64,000 bases of DNA from CALKWS01 sp051020515 (lineage in GTDB: Bacteria > Actinomycetota > Actinomycetes > Actinomycetales > Beutenbergiaceae), in the NCBI RefSeq assembly GCF_051020515.1, contig NZ_CP194857.1, positions 1,798,001-1,862,000 of the forward strand. Reading direction: 5' to 3'. How positions within the stretch are numbered: the stretch's first letter is position 1; every line of letters begins with the position of its first letter. Positions 8,246-18,390 of this stretch are shown here, in pieces. A program made the position numbers and the translations under genes. The notes below the pieces were generated by a model. That model had not been told where the DNA came from. It saw only the letters and a program-made list of their open reading frames with translations, and did no database searches.

Positions 8246-9534
8246 GGTCCGGACGCCGGGGCCACCTCGGCCATCTCCCGGTTCACCAGGCGCTGCACGA
8301 CCTGGGTGAGCACCCTCAACCCGACCACCAGGTCCGCATCGGAGGTGAATTCCCGCTCACAGTGGGACACCCCGTCCACCGAGGGCACGAACAGCATGAC
8401 CGAGGGGGTGATCCTGTTCATCGCGACCGAATCGTGTCCGGCCATGGTGGCCAGCAGCATCGACTCCACACCCTCGTCGCTCGCGGACTTGGCGCCCAGG
8501 TCCACGCCTTCGGCCGGGAAGCGCTGCACCGGGCGGATGTCGAAGTCCTCGGCGCTGATCTCCACATTCCGGCGCCGGGCCAGGTCAGCCATCCGCTCGA
8601 GCAACAACGCCCGGGCTCGCGCCACGTGCGCGGGGTCGTCGGCGCGGATGTCCAGCACCAGGTCCACCTGGCGGGGCACCACGATCGGGGAGTTGGGTCG
8701 CACGTCGAACTTGCCCACCGACGTCACGATGGATCCCGAGGGAAACTCGCCGGTGACCTGCTCCGCCTCCAGCACCACGTGCGCGGCCGCCACCAGGGCG
8801 TCGCGCCGGTCGGACATCGCGGTGGCGCCGGTGTGGGACTGCTCGCCGAGCACCCGGACCAGGAGCTTCTGGGTGTACCAGCTCTCCTGCACCACACCGA
8901 TGGGGATGCCGGACTGTTCCAGGCGCCGTCCCTGCTCGATGTGTATCTCGGCGTAGGCGCCCGCCGGGATCGTCACCGCTTCACCTCGGTAGCCGATTGC
9001 GCCGATCGCCTCGGCGACGGTGACGCCCTGGGGGTCGGTGGTGGCCAGCGCCCGATCCAGATCCAACAGACCGGCGAAGACCGAACTGCCCATGATGGAG
9101 GGTGCGAACCGGGCCCCCTCCTCGTTGAACCAGTCCACCACGGCGAGGTTCAGGCCGGGGCTGATCCCGTCGCGTGTGGCCGCCCGGGCCACCGCGTGAG
9201 CGGCGTGCAACGCCGCGATCACTCCATAGGTGCCGTCGAAGCGCCCACCCAGGGGCTGGCTGTCCAGGTGGGACCCGACCAGCAGGTACGGCGCGCCCGG
9301 GTCCCAGGACCACAACGCGAAGACGTTGCCGATCTGGTCGACCCGGATCTCGAACCCCAGGTCTGTGGCCCGGGAGCAGAACCAGTCCCGGACCGCACCG
9401 TGCTCCCTCGTGCCCGCCTGCCGGTCGATCCCGCCGGCCACGGTCGCGCCGAAGGTGGTGCTGTGACGGAAATCGGCGAGGAAGGCGGGCACGTCGAGCT
9501 GGTGCGTGGCGTTCTGTACCTGGTCGATGGTCAT
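8242..9534 (-). CDS. M20-family amidohydrolase (N-carbamoyl-amino-acid hydrolase / allantoate amidohydrolase type)
   Basis: 430 residues, a di-metal M20 peptidase-fold enzyme. Metal-binding motifs are visible: GSHLDSQPLGGRFDGTYGV (His and Asp ligands), WFNEEGARF (catalytic Glu pair) and EIHIEQG (His ligand). This subgroup hydrolyses N-carbamoyl-L-amino acids, allantoate or ureido compounds rather than peptides; the exact substrate is open. The ATG at 9534 overlaps the stop of the upstream symporter (ATGA). The operon DUF3311 - symporter - hydrolase suggests uptake and then hydrolysis of one nitrogenous compound. It converges on mrpE with overlapping stops. Confidence 0.85.
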   Translation of the reverse strand: MTIDQVQNATHQLDVPAFLADFRHSTTFGATVAGGIDRQAGTREHGAVRDWFCSRATDLGFEIRVDQIGNVFALWSWDPGAPYLLVGSHLDSQPLGGRFDGTYGVIAALHAAHAVARAATRDGISPGLNLAVVDWFNEEGARFAPSIMGSSVFAGLLDLDRALATTDPQGVTVAEAIGAIGYRGEAVTIPAGAYAEIHIEQGRRLEQSGIPIGVVQESWYTQKLLVRVLGEQSHTGATAMSDRRDALVAAAHVVLEAEQVTGEFPSGSIVTSVGKFDVRPNSPIVVPRQVDLVLDIRADDPAHVARARALLLERMADLARRRNVEISAEDFDIRPVQRFPAEGVDLGAKSASDEGVESMLLATMAGHDSVAMNRITPSVMLFVPSVDGVSHCEREFTSDADLVVGLRVLTQVVQRLVNREMAEVAPASGP

Positions 9535-11117
9535 CGTCCGCTTCCGGGCCGGCCGGCCGATCCGCCGCCCGGCTCGGTGAAGGGCCACCGACGGGAGTCA
9601 TCCGGGAGGGTGTCGGCGAACTCCTCCGGGTCCGGCTCGTTGAACCGCTCCCGGTCGAAGTCATCCCTGCGCCGGCTCAGTTTGAGCAGGAGGCGCGAAT
9701 CGCGGGGCTTGGTGAACAAGCTCACCCCGACGAAGACGACGATGTTCAGCAGCAACGACAGCAGTCCGCCACCACCGACGGAGAAGGGTCCGGGGATCGT
9801 GGCCGGGAGCGCGGTGAAGACGACCAGGCTGATCACGCCCACCAGCAGGCCCGCGGTGGCGCCGGCCACGCTCGCCCGCCGCCAGAACAACGCCCCGACG
9901 GTGGGGACCACAACCTGAGCCAGGCCGGCGAAGGCGACCAGCCCGATCGTGACCAGGAGGCCGGGGACGTACAGGGCCATGATGTAGGCCATCGCGGAGA
10001 AGCCCAGGATCGCCCAACGCCCTACCCACACACGCTTGTGTTCGGGCAGGTTCTTCTGGAAGTACCTCTCGTGGAAGTCGATGGTGTAACTGGCGCCGAG
10101 GGCATGTACCTGGGAGTTCGCAGTGGACATCGCCGCCCCTGCCCCGGCGGCGATCACCACGACGGCGAGCACCAGGGGCGCGTAGTCGAGCAGCATCACC
10201 GCCAACACCTGGTCGGGTTCGTCGACGTCGGGCTGGACCACGGCCGCGGTGTTGCCGATCAGCATCGAACCGATGTAGGCGATCGCCATCAACCCCACCA
10301 GGAACGGCATCAGGTCGAACAGCCGGGAACTCCTCGTGGCATACATCCGAGTCCACATCTGCGGGCCCATCAGCGCACCCAGTGGGGTGATGAGGAACAT
10401 CGCGACCCACGTCATCCACTGTCCGTCGGCAAGGATCAGGTGCTCGGGCTGGACCTGCTGGATCTCATCGAACATGGTGCCCATTCCGCCGACCTCGCCG
10501 ACCACGAAGATGCCGGCGGCGATCAGCCCCACGAAGATGGTCACCCCGTAGAAGATGTCCGTCCAGGCGATGGCCCGCACGCCCCCGGCCCACACGTAGA
10601 TGATGATGACCAGGTAGAACAGCAACGCGCCGAGCCAGAAGGGCAGCGCGCCACCGGAGGCGACCTCCATCAGGTAGGCGCCCCCGGTGAGTTGGATCTG
10701 CAGGTGCGGCAGGGTGAAGATCACCAGGATCACCGCGACCAGGGTGGCCAGACGGGAGGAGCCGAACAGGTCGGCGAAGAAGTCCCGGGCGGTGACGTAG
10801 TTGCCGCGCTTGCCGTGGAACCAGACCCGCTTGCCGATCCAGTAGTACATCACCCCGAAGAAGATGTTCCAGACCAGGGCGGTCCAGTACAGCGGGCCGT
10901 CCAGATAGAAGCTGGCGTTGGAACCCAGGAACGCGAACGCGCTCCACCAGGTGGCGGTGACGGTGAAGAAGACCGCGATCGACCCCATGGACCGGCCCTG
11001 GACGAAGTAGTCACTGGCGGTGCCCGCGGACTTGGTCGCCGAGTACGCCCCGATGATCAGCGGCACCATGAGGAAGGCGGCGATCGCGCCGAGTCCGAGA
11101 ATCTCTGCGTTGCTCAC
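9531..11117 (-). CDS. Sodium:solute symporter (SSS family)
   Basis: 528 residues with about 13 transmembrane helices and SSS-family features: unwound first helix region (GAYSATKSAGTASDYFVQGRSMG), GGVRAIAWTDIFYGV, and AGAGAAMSTANSQVHALG near the eighth helix, where Ser/Thr residues bind sodium. The C-terminal 70 residues are a charged cytoplasmic tail. It overlaps DUF3311 upstream and the M20 hydrolase downstream by four bases each. Its substrate is probably what the hydrolase uses (a ureido compound, hydantoin derivative or amino acid); that is inferred from context only. Confidence 0.88.
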   Translation of the reverse strand: MSNAEILGLGAIAAFLMVPLIIGAYSATKSAGTASDYFVQGRSMGSIAVFFTVTATWWSAFAFLGSNASFYLDGPLYWTALVWNIFFGVMYYWIGKRVWFHGKRGNYVTARDFFADLFGSSRLATLVAVILVIFTLPHLQIQLTGGAYLMEVASGGALPFWLGALLFYLVIIIYVWAGGVRAIAWTDIFYGVTIFVGLIAAGIFVVGEVGGMGTMFDEIQQVQPEHLILADGQWMTWVAMFLITPLGALMGPQMWTRMYATRSSRLFDLMPFLVGLMAIAYIGSMLIGNTAAVVQPDVDEPDQVLAVMLLDYAPLVLAVVVIAAGAGAAMSTANSQVHALGASYTIDFHERYFQKNLPEHKRVWVGRWAILGFSAMAYIMALYVPGLLVTIGLVAFAGLAQVVVPTVGALFWRRASVAGATAGLLVGVISLVVFTALPATIPGPFSVGGGGLLSLLLNIVVFVGVSLFTKPRDSRLLLKLSRRRDDFDRERFNEPDPEEFADTLPDDSRRWPFTEPGGGSAGRPGSGR

Positions 11118-11377
11118 TGGTCCACCTCCGCCTCGAACCGCTCATCCGACGTGTGCGGGCGGGGGCGGCCCCAGTGCACCTTGTAGGCCCAGAACAGCAC
11201 CACGCACAGGATCGCCCAGACAACCAGGTTGAAGCCATAGATGAATGGCATCCCCAGGATCCGCGGCTCGGCCACGTCGTGATACAGGAGAATCCCGGGG
11301 AACTGCAGCACGGCCAGCCCGGCAATGACCAACGACCAGATGGCGATCGTGGTCGGGGAGGATCTACGTTTCGACAT
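11114..11377 (-). CDS. DUF3311-type small membrane partner of the symporter
   Basis: 87 residues with two transmembrane helices (AIWSLVIAGLAVLQFPGILL and YGFNLVVWAILCVVLFWAYKV). Small two-helix proteins of the DUF3311 type are commonly encoded just upstream of SSS symporters, and this one overlaps the symporter start by four bases. It probably assists the symporter. The ATG at 11377 has an AAAGGA ribosome binding site. The 246-base gap upstream is a divergent promoter region shared with nagB, in which I found no clear promoter. Confidence 0.8.
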   Translation of the reverse strand: MSKRRSSPTTIAIWSLVIAGLAVLQFPGILLYHDVAEPRILGMPFIYGFNLVVWAILCVVLFWAYKVHWGRPRPHTSDERFEAEVDQ

Positions 11378-11623
11378 CGAGCATCCTTTGCGTTGTCACG
11401 GAACGGATTCTGAGTGTGTCGGGGAACCTCAGGCGATACGGAGAGCGCAAGGACGTTCTGGAGCGTCTTCGATCGCGTCGGCCGAGGATAGCGCCCTGGG
11501 AAGCGGAGCGCTCGCGCAGGCGCGGCCCGCTGCAAGGTGCCGCGACCGCGATGCCGCTGCTCTCGGGGGAGCCCGGCGGCGACGAGTTAGGTGGGGCCGC
11601 GTGGGACCTGCCAGAATTCCGGC

Positions 11624-12406
11624 ATGGAAGTTGTGATCAAGCCGGCCCAGGAGACGGCCCGTCTGGCGGCCGATGCCATCGTGGCCCTCATCGACGCCAA
11701 ACCCGACGCCGTGCTCGGGTTGGCCACCGGATCCTCCCCGTTGGGGGTCTACGACGAGCTGGCGAAGCGACACCGCGCCGGGGAGGTCAGTTTCGCCGGG
11801 GTCAGTGCGTTCCTGCTCGATGAGTACGTGGGCCTGGCGCAGGATCACCCGCAGCGCTACCGCAACGTGATCCTGGCCGAACTGGTGGACAGGATCGATC
11901 TGGACCCGGCACGGGTCCATGGGCCGGATGGCCTGGCCCGGGACATCCCGTCGGCCTGCGCGCGCTACGAGCAGGCGATCGTCGACGCAGGCGGGGTGGA
12001 CCTGCAACTGCTGGGCATCGGCACCGACGGCCACATCGGGTTCAACGAACCGGGATCCTCCCTGGCCTCGCGTACCAGGATCAAGACCCTGACCGGGCAG
12101 ACCCGCGTCGACAACGCCCGGTTCTTCGACGACGACGTGGACCGGGTTCCGCACCACTGTCTCACCCAGGGCCTGGCGACCATCAGCGCGGCCCGGCACA
12201 TCGTGTTGCTCGCCCAGGGTGGCGGCAAGGCCGAGGCTGTGCACCAGATGGTCGAGGGGCCGGTCAGTGCGATGTGGCCGGCCAGCATCCTGCAGCACCA
12301 TCCACACGTGAGTGTGCTCCTGGATGAGGGCGCCGCCGCCCGGCTGCAACTGGGTGACTACTACCGCCGGGCGTTCCAGGCCAAACCGGAGTGGCAGGGC
12401 CTGTAG
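11624..12406 (+). CDS. nagB: Glucosamine-6-phosphate deaminase
   Basis: 260 residues, full family length. It converts glucosamine 6-phosphate to fructose 6-phosphate and ammonia in the cytoplasm, the last step of amino-sugar breakdown. Catalytic residues match NagB: Asp66 (FLLDEYVG), Asp135 and His137 in GIGTDGHIGFNEPGS, and Glu142. The phosphate loop LATGSSPLG is at residues 34-41. The ATG at 11624 fits the family N-terminus (MEVVIKPAQE). Monocistronic here: divergent from the symporter operon and convergent with the CPBP gene, so no nagA or transporter partner is adjacent. Confidence 0.93.
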   Translation: MEVVIKPAQETARLAADAIVALIDAKPDAVLGLATGSSPLGVYDELAKRHRAGEVSFAGVSAFLLDEYVGLAQDHPQRYRNVILAELVDRIDLDPARVHGPDGLARDIPSACARYEQAIVDAGGVDLQLLGIGTDGHIGFNEPGSSLASRTRIKTLTGQTRVDNARFFDDDVDRVPHHCLTQGLATISAARHIVLLAQGGGKAEAVHQMVEGPVSAMWPASILQHHPHVSVLLDEGAAARLQLGDYYRRAFQAKPEWQGL

Positions 12407-12505
12407 CCGGTCCCGGGCGCCCCGGACCACTCGGCGGGGCCATCCCGGCAGGTCGAGGCGTGCGGCGCAGCGCGGTGGACCGGGCCGTGGCACCATCGGG
12501 CCAGG

Positions 12506-13950
12506 CTATGAACCCGGGTTCCTACCCTCCCAGGGATTGGGCGTGACGGGCTCGGGCAACCGCATCGCCTCGCGTGCCTTGGGGGTGCGGGTGCGCCACC
12601 ACACCAGCGCGGTGGCCAGGACGCACATGGCCATCCCGACGAGCATGAACGGACCGCCCACGCCCGCCTCGCGATCGAACATCCCGTCGAAGTCCATCCC
12701 GAGCGCGGAGTTGAGGATCATGATGAAGGTGTTGTTGGCGGCGTGCACGATGATGGCCGCCTCCAACCCCTGGGTTCGCCAGGTCATGACGGTCAGCGCC
12801 ACCGCGAAGACGACGTAGTAGACGTTCAGCCACATGTCCCCGGCGCCGTGGGCGATCGCGAACAGCACCGCCGAGATCAACGTGCCGATCACCAGCGCCA
12901 CCCGCGGTGAGACGAACCAGCCCCCGACGGCGCGTTGCACCAGGCCGCGGAAACCCACCTCCTCACCGGCGGACTGCAGCGGTGTGGTGAGGATGGCAAT
13001 GACGATGAAGGCAGCGTGGGTGGCGGTGAAGACCCCGGTCTCGGTGGGGAAGACCAACGGGTTCAGCGCCGTGTAGAGCAGGTAGGCCGGCAGCAGGACG
13101 GCGGCCAGCATGAGGAACAGCCGCCACCGGATCTTCCCGGCCACCGAGTGCAGGGACCCGGGGCGCACCCCGTACAACAGGCGCTGGATCCCCAGCGACA
13201 ACGGCCACAGCGCGGCCAGGGACAGGTTGGTCACGAGCATGCCCAGCGGCGTGATCCGCAGCCCTGACATCAGGTCCTCACCGAGCAGGTTGACGTCGCT
13301 CTGGAGCAGGATCACCACGGTGGCGGGGATCTGCAGCAGCACGAACCCGACGCCGAACATGACGAGCGCGAGGATGCCGCGCCAGACGTTGCCGCCCTGG
13401 TCCCGGCGCAGCGCGTGGTGGTAGGCGCGCGGTGGCTGCGGCGCCTGTTGGTACCCCGGGTGGCCGGGTGCGGGTTGGTAGCCGGGGTAACCGGGCGCCT
13501 GTTGGTACCCCGGGTGGCCGGGTGCGGGTTGGTAGCCGGGGTAACCGGGCGCCTGTTGGTACCCCGGGTGGCCGGGTGCGGGTTGGTAGCCGGGGTAACC
13601 GGGCGCCTGTTGGTACCCCGGGTGGCCGGGTGCGGGTTGGTAGCCGGGGTGGCCGGGGGGCGTTTGTTGCTGGGTCGGCGTCGGGGCGTGCCCCGGTGCG
13701 GCACCGTAGGGCTCAGCCACGGGCGCGGCGTACGGATCGGTGCCGGTCCGCTGCGGGCCGGGAGGCGTCGTCGTCGGTGGTGCGTACGGATCGGCACCGG
13801 GGGCAGGGCTGCGCCCCGCTCCCTGCGGTTCGACCTGCGCTCCCCCCGTCGGGCCGGGTGGTGCAACAGAGCGCGGGGCGCCGTCCGGGCGTGCCCACGG
13901 TTGCCCGTGTTCCGGGTTCTCCTCGGTCGGGTGTCGCTGGCGTTGTTCAT
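12506..13950 (-). CDS. CPBP-family membrane protein with Pro/Gly/Tyr/Gln-rich repeat domain
   Basis: The C-terminal half is a CPBP (CAAX-protease/bacteriocin-processing) intramembrane protein with about eight helices and the motifs SAGEEVGFRGLVQRA (catalytic EE and R), AIAHG and HAANNTF. The N-terminal ~180 residues are disordered and Pro/Gly/Tyr/Gln-rich, with four copies of an 18-residue repeat (PGYPGYQPAPGHPGYQQA). The start is uncertain: ATG 13950 has a good GTGGAG ribosome binding site, but its frame joins the main frame only if one G is restored near 13925-13935, giving MNNASDTRPEENPEHG. Without that repair an upstream in-frame ATG would be needed. Such N-terminal tails occur on many actinobacterial membrane proteins. 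Confidence 0.75.
13441..13656 (-). repeat. Four 54-bp tandem repeats inside the CPBP gene
   Basis: Copies begin at 13441, 13495, 13549 and 13603, spaced exactly 54 bases and essentially identical until the end of the last copy. Each encodes 18 residues of the disordered N-terminal tail. The near-perfect nucleotide identity suggests recent expansion by slippage or recombination. Confidence 0.93.
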
Positions 13951-14218
13951 GACTCCACTTTGTCCTATCGCGGGCCCGGCGGGCCATGTGGGCTGCCATC
14001 GGCTCATGTGCGTCCGGGCCCGGTCCGGTCGTGACATCCGTCAGATTCGGTACGGTCCAGGCCTCAGGGTACGGTTCCGGCGCGAACTCGGCTCCGGCAC
14101 GAGTTCGGCCTCGGCCCGCTCGCGCCGCGCGAGCCAGGATAAGGTGGGATCCAGCACCACCGGACCCGGTCGCATCGGATCGCGCCGGTGTGCGGCAGCG
14201 AGTGCAGAGGGTGGATTG

Positions 14219-14347
14219 ATGGTTCAGGACGAGGACGCCGCGGCCCGCGAAGCCGTGCGCCGCCGGGTGCTGATCCGCTCGGTGATCGCGTGGTTCGTCC
14301 CGATGCTGGTGCTGGCGCTTGCGTTCTTGTTCTTCATGCTGCGTTGA
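14219..14347 (+). CDS. Small single-helix membrane protein
   Basis: 42 residues: a charged N-terminus (MVQDEDAAAREAVRRRVLIR) and one transmembrane helix (SVIAWFVPMLVLALAFLFFML) ending at the C-terminus. AGGGTGG eight bases upstream of the ATG is a good ribosome binding site. Codon use is GC-rich in third positions, as in its neighbours. I do not recognise a family. It is divergent from the CPBP gene and 87 bases before the next membrane protein gene. The 268 bases upstream hold nothing I can name. Confidence 0.6.
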   Translation: MVQDEDAAAREAVRRRVLIRSVIAWFVPMLVLALAFLFFMLR

Positions 14348-14434
14348 CGCGGGACCACCGCCGTCCTGGTGCGCCGCCATCGGCCGGCCGTGACGGATCC
14401 CGGGTGGGCGCCGGATCTTTTAGGCTGCCCCATC

Positions 14435-15624
14435 ATGTCTGTGCCGCCGGATCCGTTTCCACCCTCGCCCCCGCCCGACGACGGACGCGGGCACGGCGTT
14501 GACCCGCACCTGGCACCGGACGAGCCACGGCGTCGACGGCCCCGGTGGGTCCCGATCGTGGCGGCGGTGGCCATCATCGCCCTGGTCCTGGGCGGGATCG
14601 CGGCGACCTTGAGTTACCTCGCCGCGGAGCGGGAGCGGCGCGACGCCGAGGAGCTGGAGCGCGAGCAGACCGAGGAGGCCGATCAGGCCGCCCGGGACTT
14701 CTTCGCCGCGGTCGAGGGACACGAGCAACACTGGAGCGCCGAGGCGGTGCAGGCCACCTACGGGGTGGAGGTGGCCGATGCGTTCTTCCGCCTCAACCTC
14801 GACGCGGCCGAACTGGCCGAGCCGGCCGCGGATCTGGCCCGGGCCTGCACCGACCAGGAGGAGGCATTCGCTGCCTTCTCCGGACTGGACGGATCCACCC
14901 GGCCCACCCTGGCGCAGGTGCCCGGATCGAGCCCCTCCTACCGCAGCGCGATATCGGCGGCGCGCAGTTCCGCGCGACTGGCCGAGGCGGAGCAGGAGTA
15001 TCTGACCACAGGGCGGGACCTGTCCGAACAGCTGCTCCTCTACTGCATGGCGTGGTCGGAGGCGGTGACCGCCATGACCGCGGAGCAGTCCGATTACCAC
15101 CGGCGCATGGAGGCGGTCCTGGTGCCCCAGGGGCAGACCCAGCGCGAGGCCGGCTGGACCGTGGAGTGCTCCGACCCGGACGGATGCCTGCCGGTGGTGC
15201 GCGCGGACCGGGAGGAGTACGCCGATGCCACGGTGGACTTCTACACCCGGATGCATCAGGTCCGCACGGCCCTGGCCACCGATCACTGCTTCGATGACTA
15301 CGAAGCCGCGTGCGAGGCCGACCGGGCCCTGACGGGCGCGCAACTGGAGGGCGCCGAGACCGCGATGGACCTGCTGCGCGGATCCCTCGGCACCGGATCG
15401 GAGGCGCTGCCCGGCTACAACGACGCTTGCAGGCCTGGAACGATGAGGTGGAGGACCGGCGCGGGGAGTTGGCCCGGATCCTGACGGACATGGACACCGA
15501 CGTGGCCCCGGAGGTCGCTCAGCATTTCGCCGCCCACCAGCATGTGGTGCTGGGTGGATGGCAGCGCACCATCGCCGAGTTGGCCGAGGCCACCCTGGAG
15601 CGCGACACCATCGACCGGGCCTGA
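14435..15624 (+). CDS. Single-pass membrane protein of unknown function, frameshifted
   Basis: About 396 residues after repair. A Pro-rich cytoplasmic N-terminus (1-45) is followed by one transmembrane helix (VPIVAAVAIIALVLGGIAATL), a highly charged coiled-coil-prone segment rich in Glu/Arg (residues 70-95) and a large extracellular helical domain with paired cysteines. The frame breaks near 15425: one base restored (GCG TTG) joins YNDA to LQAWNDEVEDRRGELA. I do not recognise the domain. The topology (helix, then coiled coil, then Cys-containing exterior domain) resembles actinobacterial lipoprotein-like or cell-wall-facing proteins. No partner gene is obvious. Confidence 0.7.
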
Positions 15625-15794
15625 GCGTCCGGGTCACCGGGCGCCTGCGCACGCCGGGGGGCCGGCGTCGAACGCCGACCGCCTCCGGCGCGGTGTCCAC
15701 ATGCTGATACCAGGCGGGGTGCTGTGGATACCCCTGCCCTCGCTGGCGCACGCTCGTCACCACGGCGGACCACCCGGTCCGCGCAGAGAGGTAG

Positions 15795-17438
15795 ATGATG
15801 TCACTGATCCGTTCCCGCGCCGCCGGCGCAGCCCTGGTCCTCACGTCCGCCCTGGTGCTGTCCGCATGCGGGACCACGGCGAGTGGTGCGGGCGAGGACG
15901 GGGAACGCGACGGCGGCACCCTGGTGTTACCTGGAGCACCAGCCGCATGACACCCTGTACCCGCCGTCGGCCGGCTTCTATCCCAACGGTGGCATCGTCA
16001 ACAACATCACCGACCGGCTGGTCTACCAGAACCCCGAGACGCTGGAGTTCGAGCCGTGGATCGCCACCGACTGGGAGATCAACGACGACGCCACCGAGTA
16101 CACCTTCACCATCCGTGACGACGTCACCTTCTCCGACGGCACCCCGCTGACCGCCGAGGTGGTGGCGGCCAACTTCGACCTGTACGGCCACGGTGACCCC
16201 GAACGGGCGCTGATCGTCTCGGAGGCGGTGAACAACTACGAGCGCAGCGAGGTGATCGACGAGACCACCGTGCGGTTCCACTTCGACGCCCCGGCACCGG
16301 GTTTCCTCCAGGCCACCTCCACGATCAACTCCGGGCTGGTCTCGGCCGAGACACTCGAAGGGGCCTTCGAGGACTTCGCCCCCGGCAACTCCGCCGACGT
16401 GATCGGCACCGGGCCGTTCGTCATCACGATGAGTCGCTGGGCACCTCGCTGACACTGAGTGCCCGGGAGGACTACGACTGGGCGCCACCCTCGCTGCCCC
16501 ATCAGGGCCGGGCACTGCTGGACGCGGTGCAGATCGAGGTCACCCCCGAGGACAGCGTGCGGGTGGGGTCGCTGCTGTCCGGGCAGGCCGATGTGGTGCG
16601 CTACGTCCAGGCCCAGGACGAGGCACAGGTGGAGGCCGCCGGCGTGGAGCTCCACGCCCCGCAGACCAACGGGGTGAACAACTCCCTCTCCATCCGCTTC
16701 ACCCAGGAGACCCTGTCCGATATCCGGGTGCGCCAGGCCCTCATCGCCGGCACGAACCGGGCCGAGGTGGTCGAGACGATCTACACCGACCACTACCCCC
16801 TGGCCACCTCCACCCTCAGTTCCGGGGCCTCGGGATACCTGGACACCTCCGAGCACCTGGCCTACGACCCCCAGCGGGCCGTCGAACTCCTCGAGGAGGC
16901 CGGCTGGAGCGAGGGCCCGGACGGCATCCGCGTCAAGGATGGTGAGCCGCTGCGTCTGGTGGTCAACGAGGCCGCCCCGCAGCCGCGCTCCTTCGAGGCG
17001 CTGACCCTGATCAGCCAGCAGTGGCAGCAGATCGGGGTTGATCTGCAGATCCTGCGGGCCGACGCCGGCACCTACGCCGAGGCGATCCTGGACCCCGACC
17101 AGGTGCACCTGTTCCACTCCATGGTGGGCCGGGCGGACCTGGACGTGATCAAGTCCCAGTACCACAGCGAGAACCGGAACACGCTGCTGAACCGGGTCGG
17201 TGACGAGCCGGTGGCGGACGCCGAACTCGAGGACCTGCTCGAGGCCGTCGCCTCGGAGGCGGACCCGGACCAGCGCATCGCCAACACCGAGGCGGTCCAG
17301 ACCTACCTGGCCGAGAACGCCTACGTGATCCCGCTGTTCGAGGAGCCCCAGGTCTACGGCGCCGGCACCCACGTGCGTGACTTCGGTTGGGAGTCGGTGG
17401 CACGGCCCAGCTGGTACCAGACCTGGCTGGATGAGTAG
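15795..17438 (+). CDS. Oligopeptide-type ABC transporter substrate-binding lipoprotein, two frameshifts
   Basis: About 547 residues of an SBP_bac_5 (family 5) lipoprotein. A signal peptide with lipobox LVLSAC places the lipidated cysteine at residue 25. Family landmarks follow: PNGGIVNNITDRLVYQNPETLEFEPWIA, DVTFSDGTPLTAE and the C-terminal lobe ending in YVIPLFEEPQVYG. The frame breaks twice: near 15926, where an extra T (or two missing bases) separates GGTLV from YLEHQPHD, and near 16425-16432, where one base is missing before ESLGTSLTLSARED. The importer and fused CMD/AhpD gene downstream suggest the family TIGRFAMs call KPN_01854; I could not search this. Confidence 0.85.
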
Positions 17439-17448
17439 AGGGACCCAG

Positions 17449-18390
17449 GTGCCGTACTTCGCCGTCCGTCTCGGCCAGGCAGCCACCGTGCTGCTGGTGG
17501 CCTTCACCGCCGCGTTCCTGCTGCTGCAGGCTATGCCTGGGGACGCGTTGATGATCCGGTTCGAGAACCCCGAACTCGGGTTGTCCCCGGCCCAGATCGC
17601 CGACCTGCGCACCGCCTACGGCGCCGACACCCCGTTGCACCTGCAGTTCTGGCACTCCCTGTCCGGGGTTTTCCGGGGGGACCTGGGCTACTCCATCGAG
17701 TCGGGCACCGCCGTCAGCGCCATCCTGGCCGACGTGGTGCCCCGCACCCTGATGCTGGCCGGGTGGGGATTCGTGGTCGCCGCGAGCCTGGCCTTCTCCA
17801 TCGCCTTCGCCGCCGGCCTGAGCAGGTTCGCCTGGCTGCGCTCCCTGCTGCGGGCCGCGCCGAGCCTGTTCGTGTCGGTGCCGGTGTTCTGGCTGGGCAT
17901 CCTGCTCATCCAGATCTTCTCCTTCCGGCTCGGCTGGGTGCCGATCATCAACCCGGGCCCGGTGGCGGGCCTGGTGCTGCCGGTGCTGACCCTGGCGGTG
18001 CCGATCTCGGCGCCGCTGGCCCAGATCCTGATCCGCTCCATGGACGCCGTCAGCCTGCAACCGTTCGTGACCGTCACCCGCGCCAAGGGCGCCACCGAAC
18101 TGTGGACCCAGTGGCACGCCGTGCTGCGCAACGCGGTGCTGCCCACGATGACCATGGCCGGGGTGCTCTTCGGTGAGTTGATCGCCGGCGCGGTGGTCAC
18201 CGAGACGGTCTTCGCCCGGGCCGGTCTGGGCCGGGTCACCGAACAGGCGGTGCGTAACCAGGACATCCCGGTGCTGCAGGGCGTGGTGCTGCTGGCCGCG
18301 GCGGTGTTCGTGGTGATCAACCTGGGCGTGGACCTGCTCTACCCACGCGTCGATCCACGTCTGCGAGGAAAGGTGGCCGCGGCACGATGA
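17449..18390 (+). CDS. ABC transporter permease (DppB-like)
   Basis: About 313 residues, six helices. N-terminal helix PYFAVRLGQAATVLLVAFTA is followed by the DppB-type periplasmic loop and a BPD_transp_1 domain with the EAA-like cytoplasmic loop FVTVTRAKGATELWTQWHAVLRNAVLP. I favour the GTG at 17449, which has an AGAGGGA ribosome binding site and the usual family N-terminus; an ATG at 17431 overlapping the previous gene is the alternative. It is coupled to the next permease by ATGA. It forms half of the membrane channel. Confidence 0.87.
   Translation: MPYFAVRLGQAATVLLVAFTAAFLLLQAMPGDALMIRFENPELGLSPAQIADLRTAYGADTPLHLQFWHSLSGVFRGDLGYSIESGTAVSAILADVVPRTLMLAGWGFVVAASLAFSIAFAAGLSRFAWLRSLLRAAPSLFVSVPVFWLGILLIQIFSFRLGWVPIINPGPVAGLVLPVLTLAVPISAPLAQILIRSMDAVSLQPFVTVTRAKGATELWTQWHAVLRNAVLPTMTMAGVLFGELIAGAVVTETVFARAGLGRVTEQAVRNQDIPVLQGVVLLAAAVFVVINLGVDLLYPRVDPRLRGKVAAAR

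Noticed and set aside
11378..11623. Small coding frames between the DUF3311 gene and nagB
   Set aside because: No ribosome binding site or family resemblance; treated as a divergent promoter region.
13441..13656. CRISPR-like array
   Set aside because: The repeats are contiguous without spacers and in frame within a gene.
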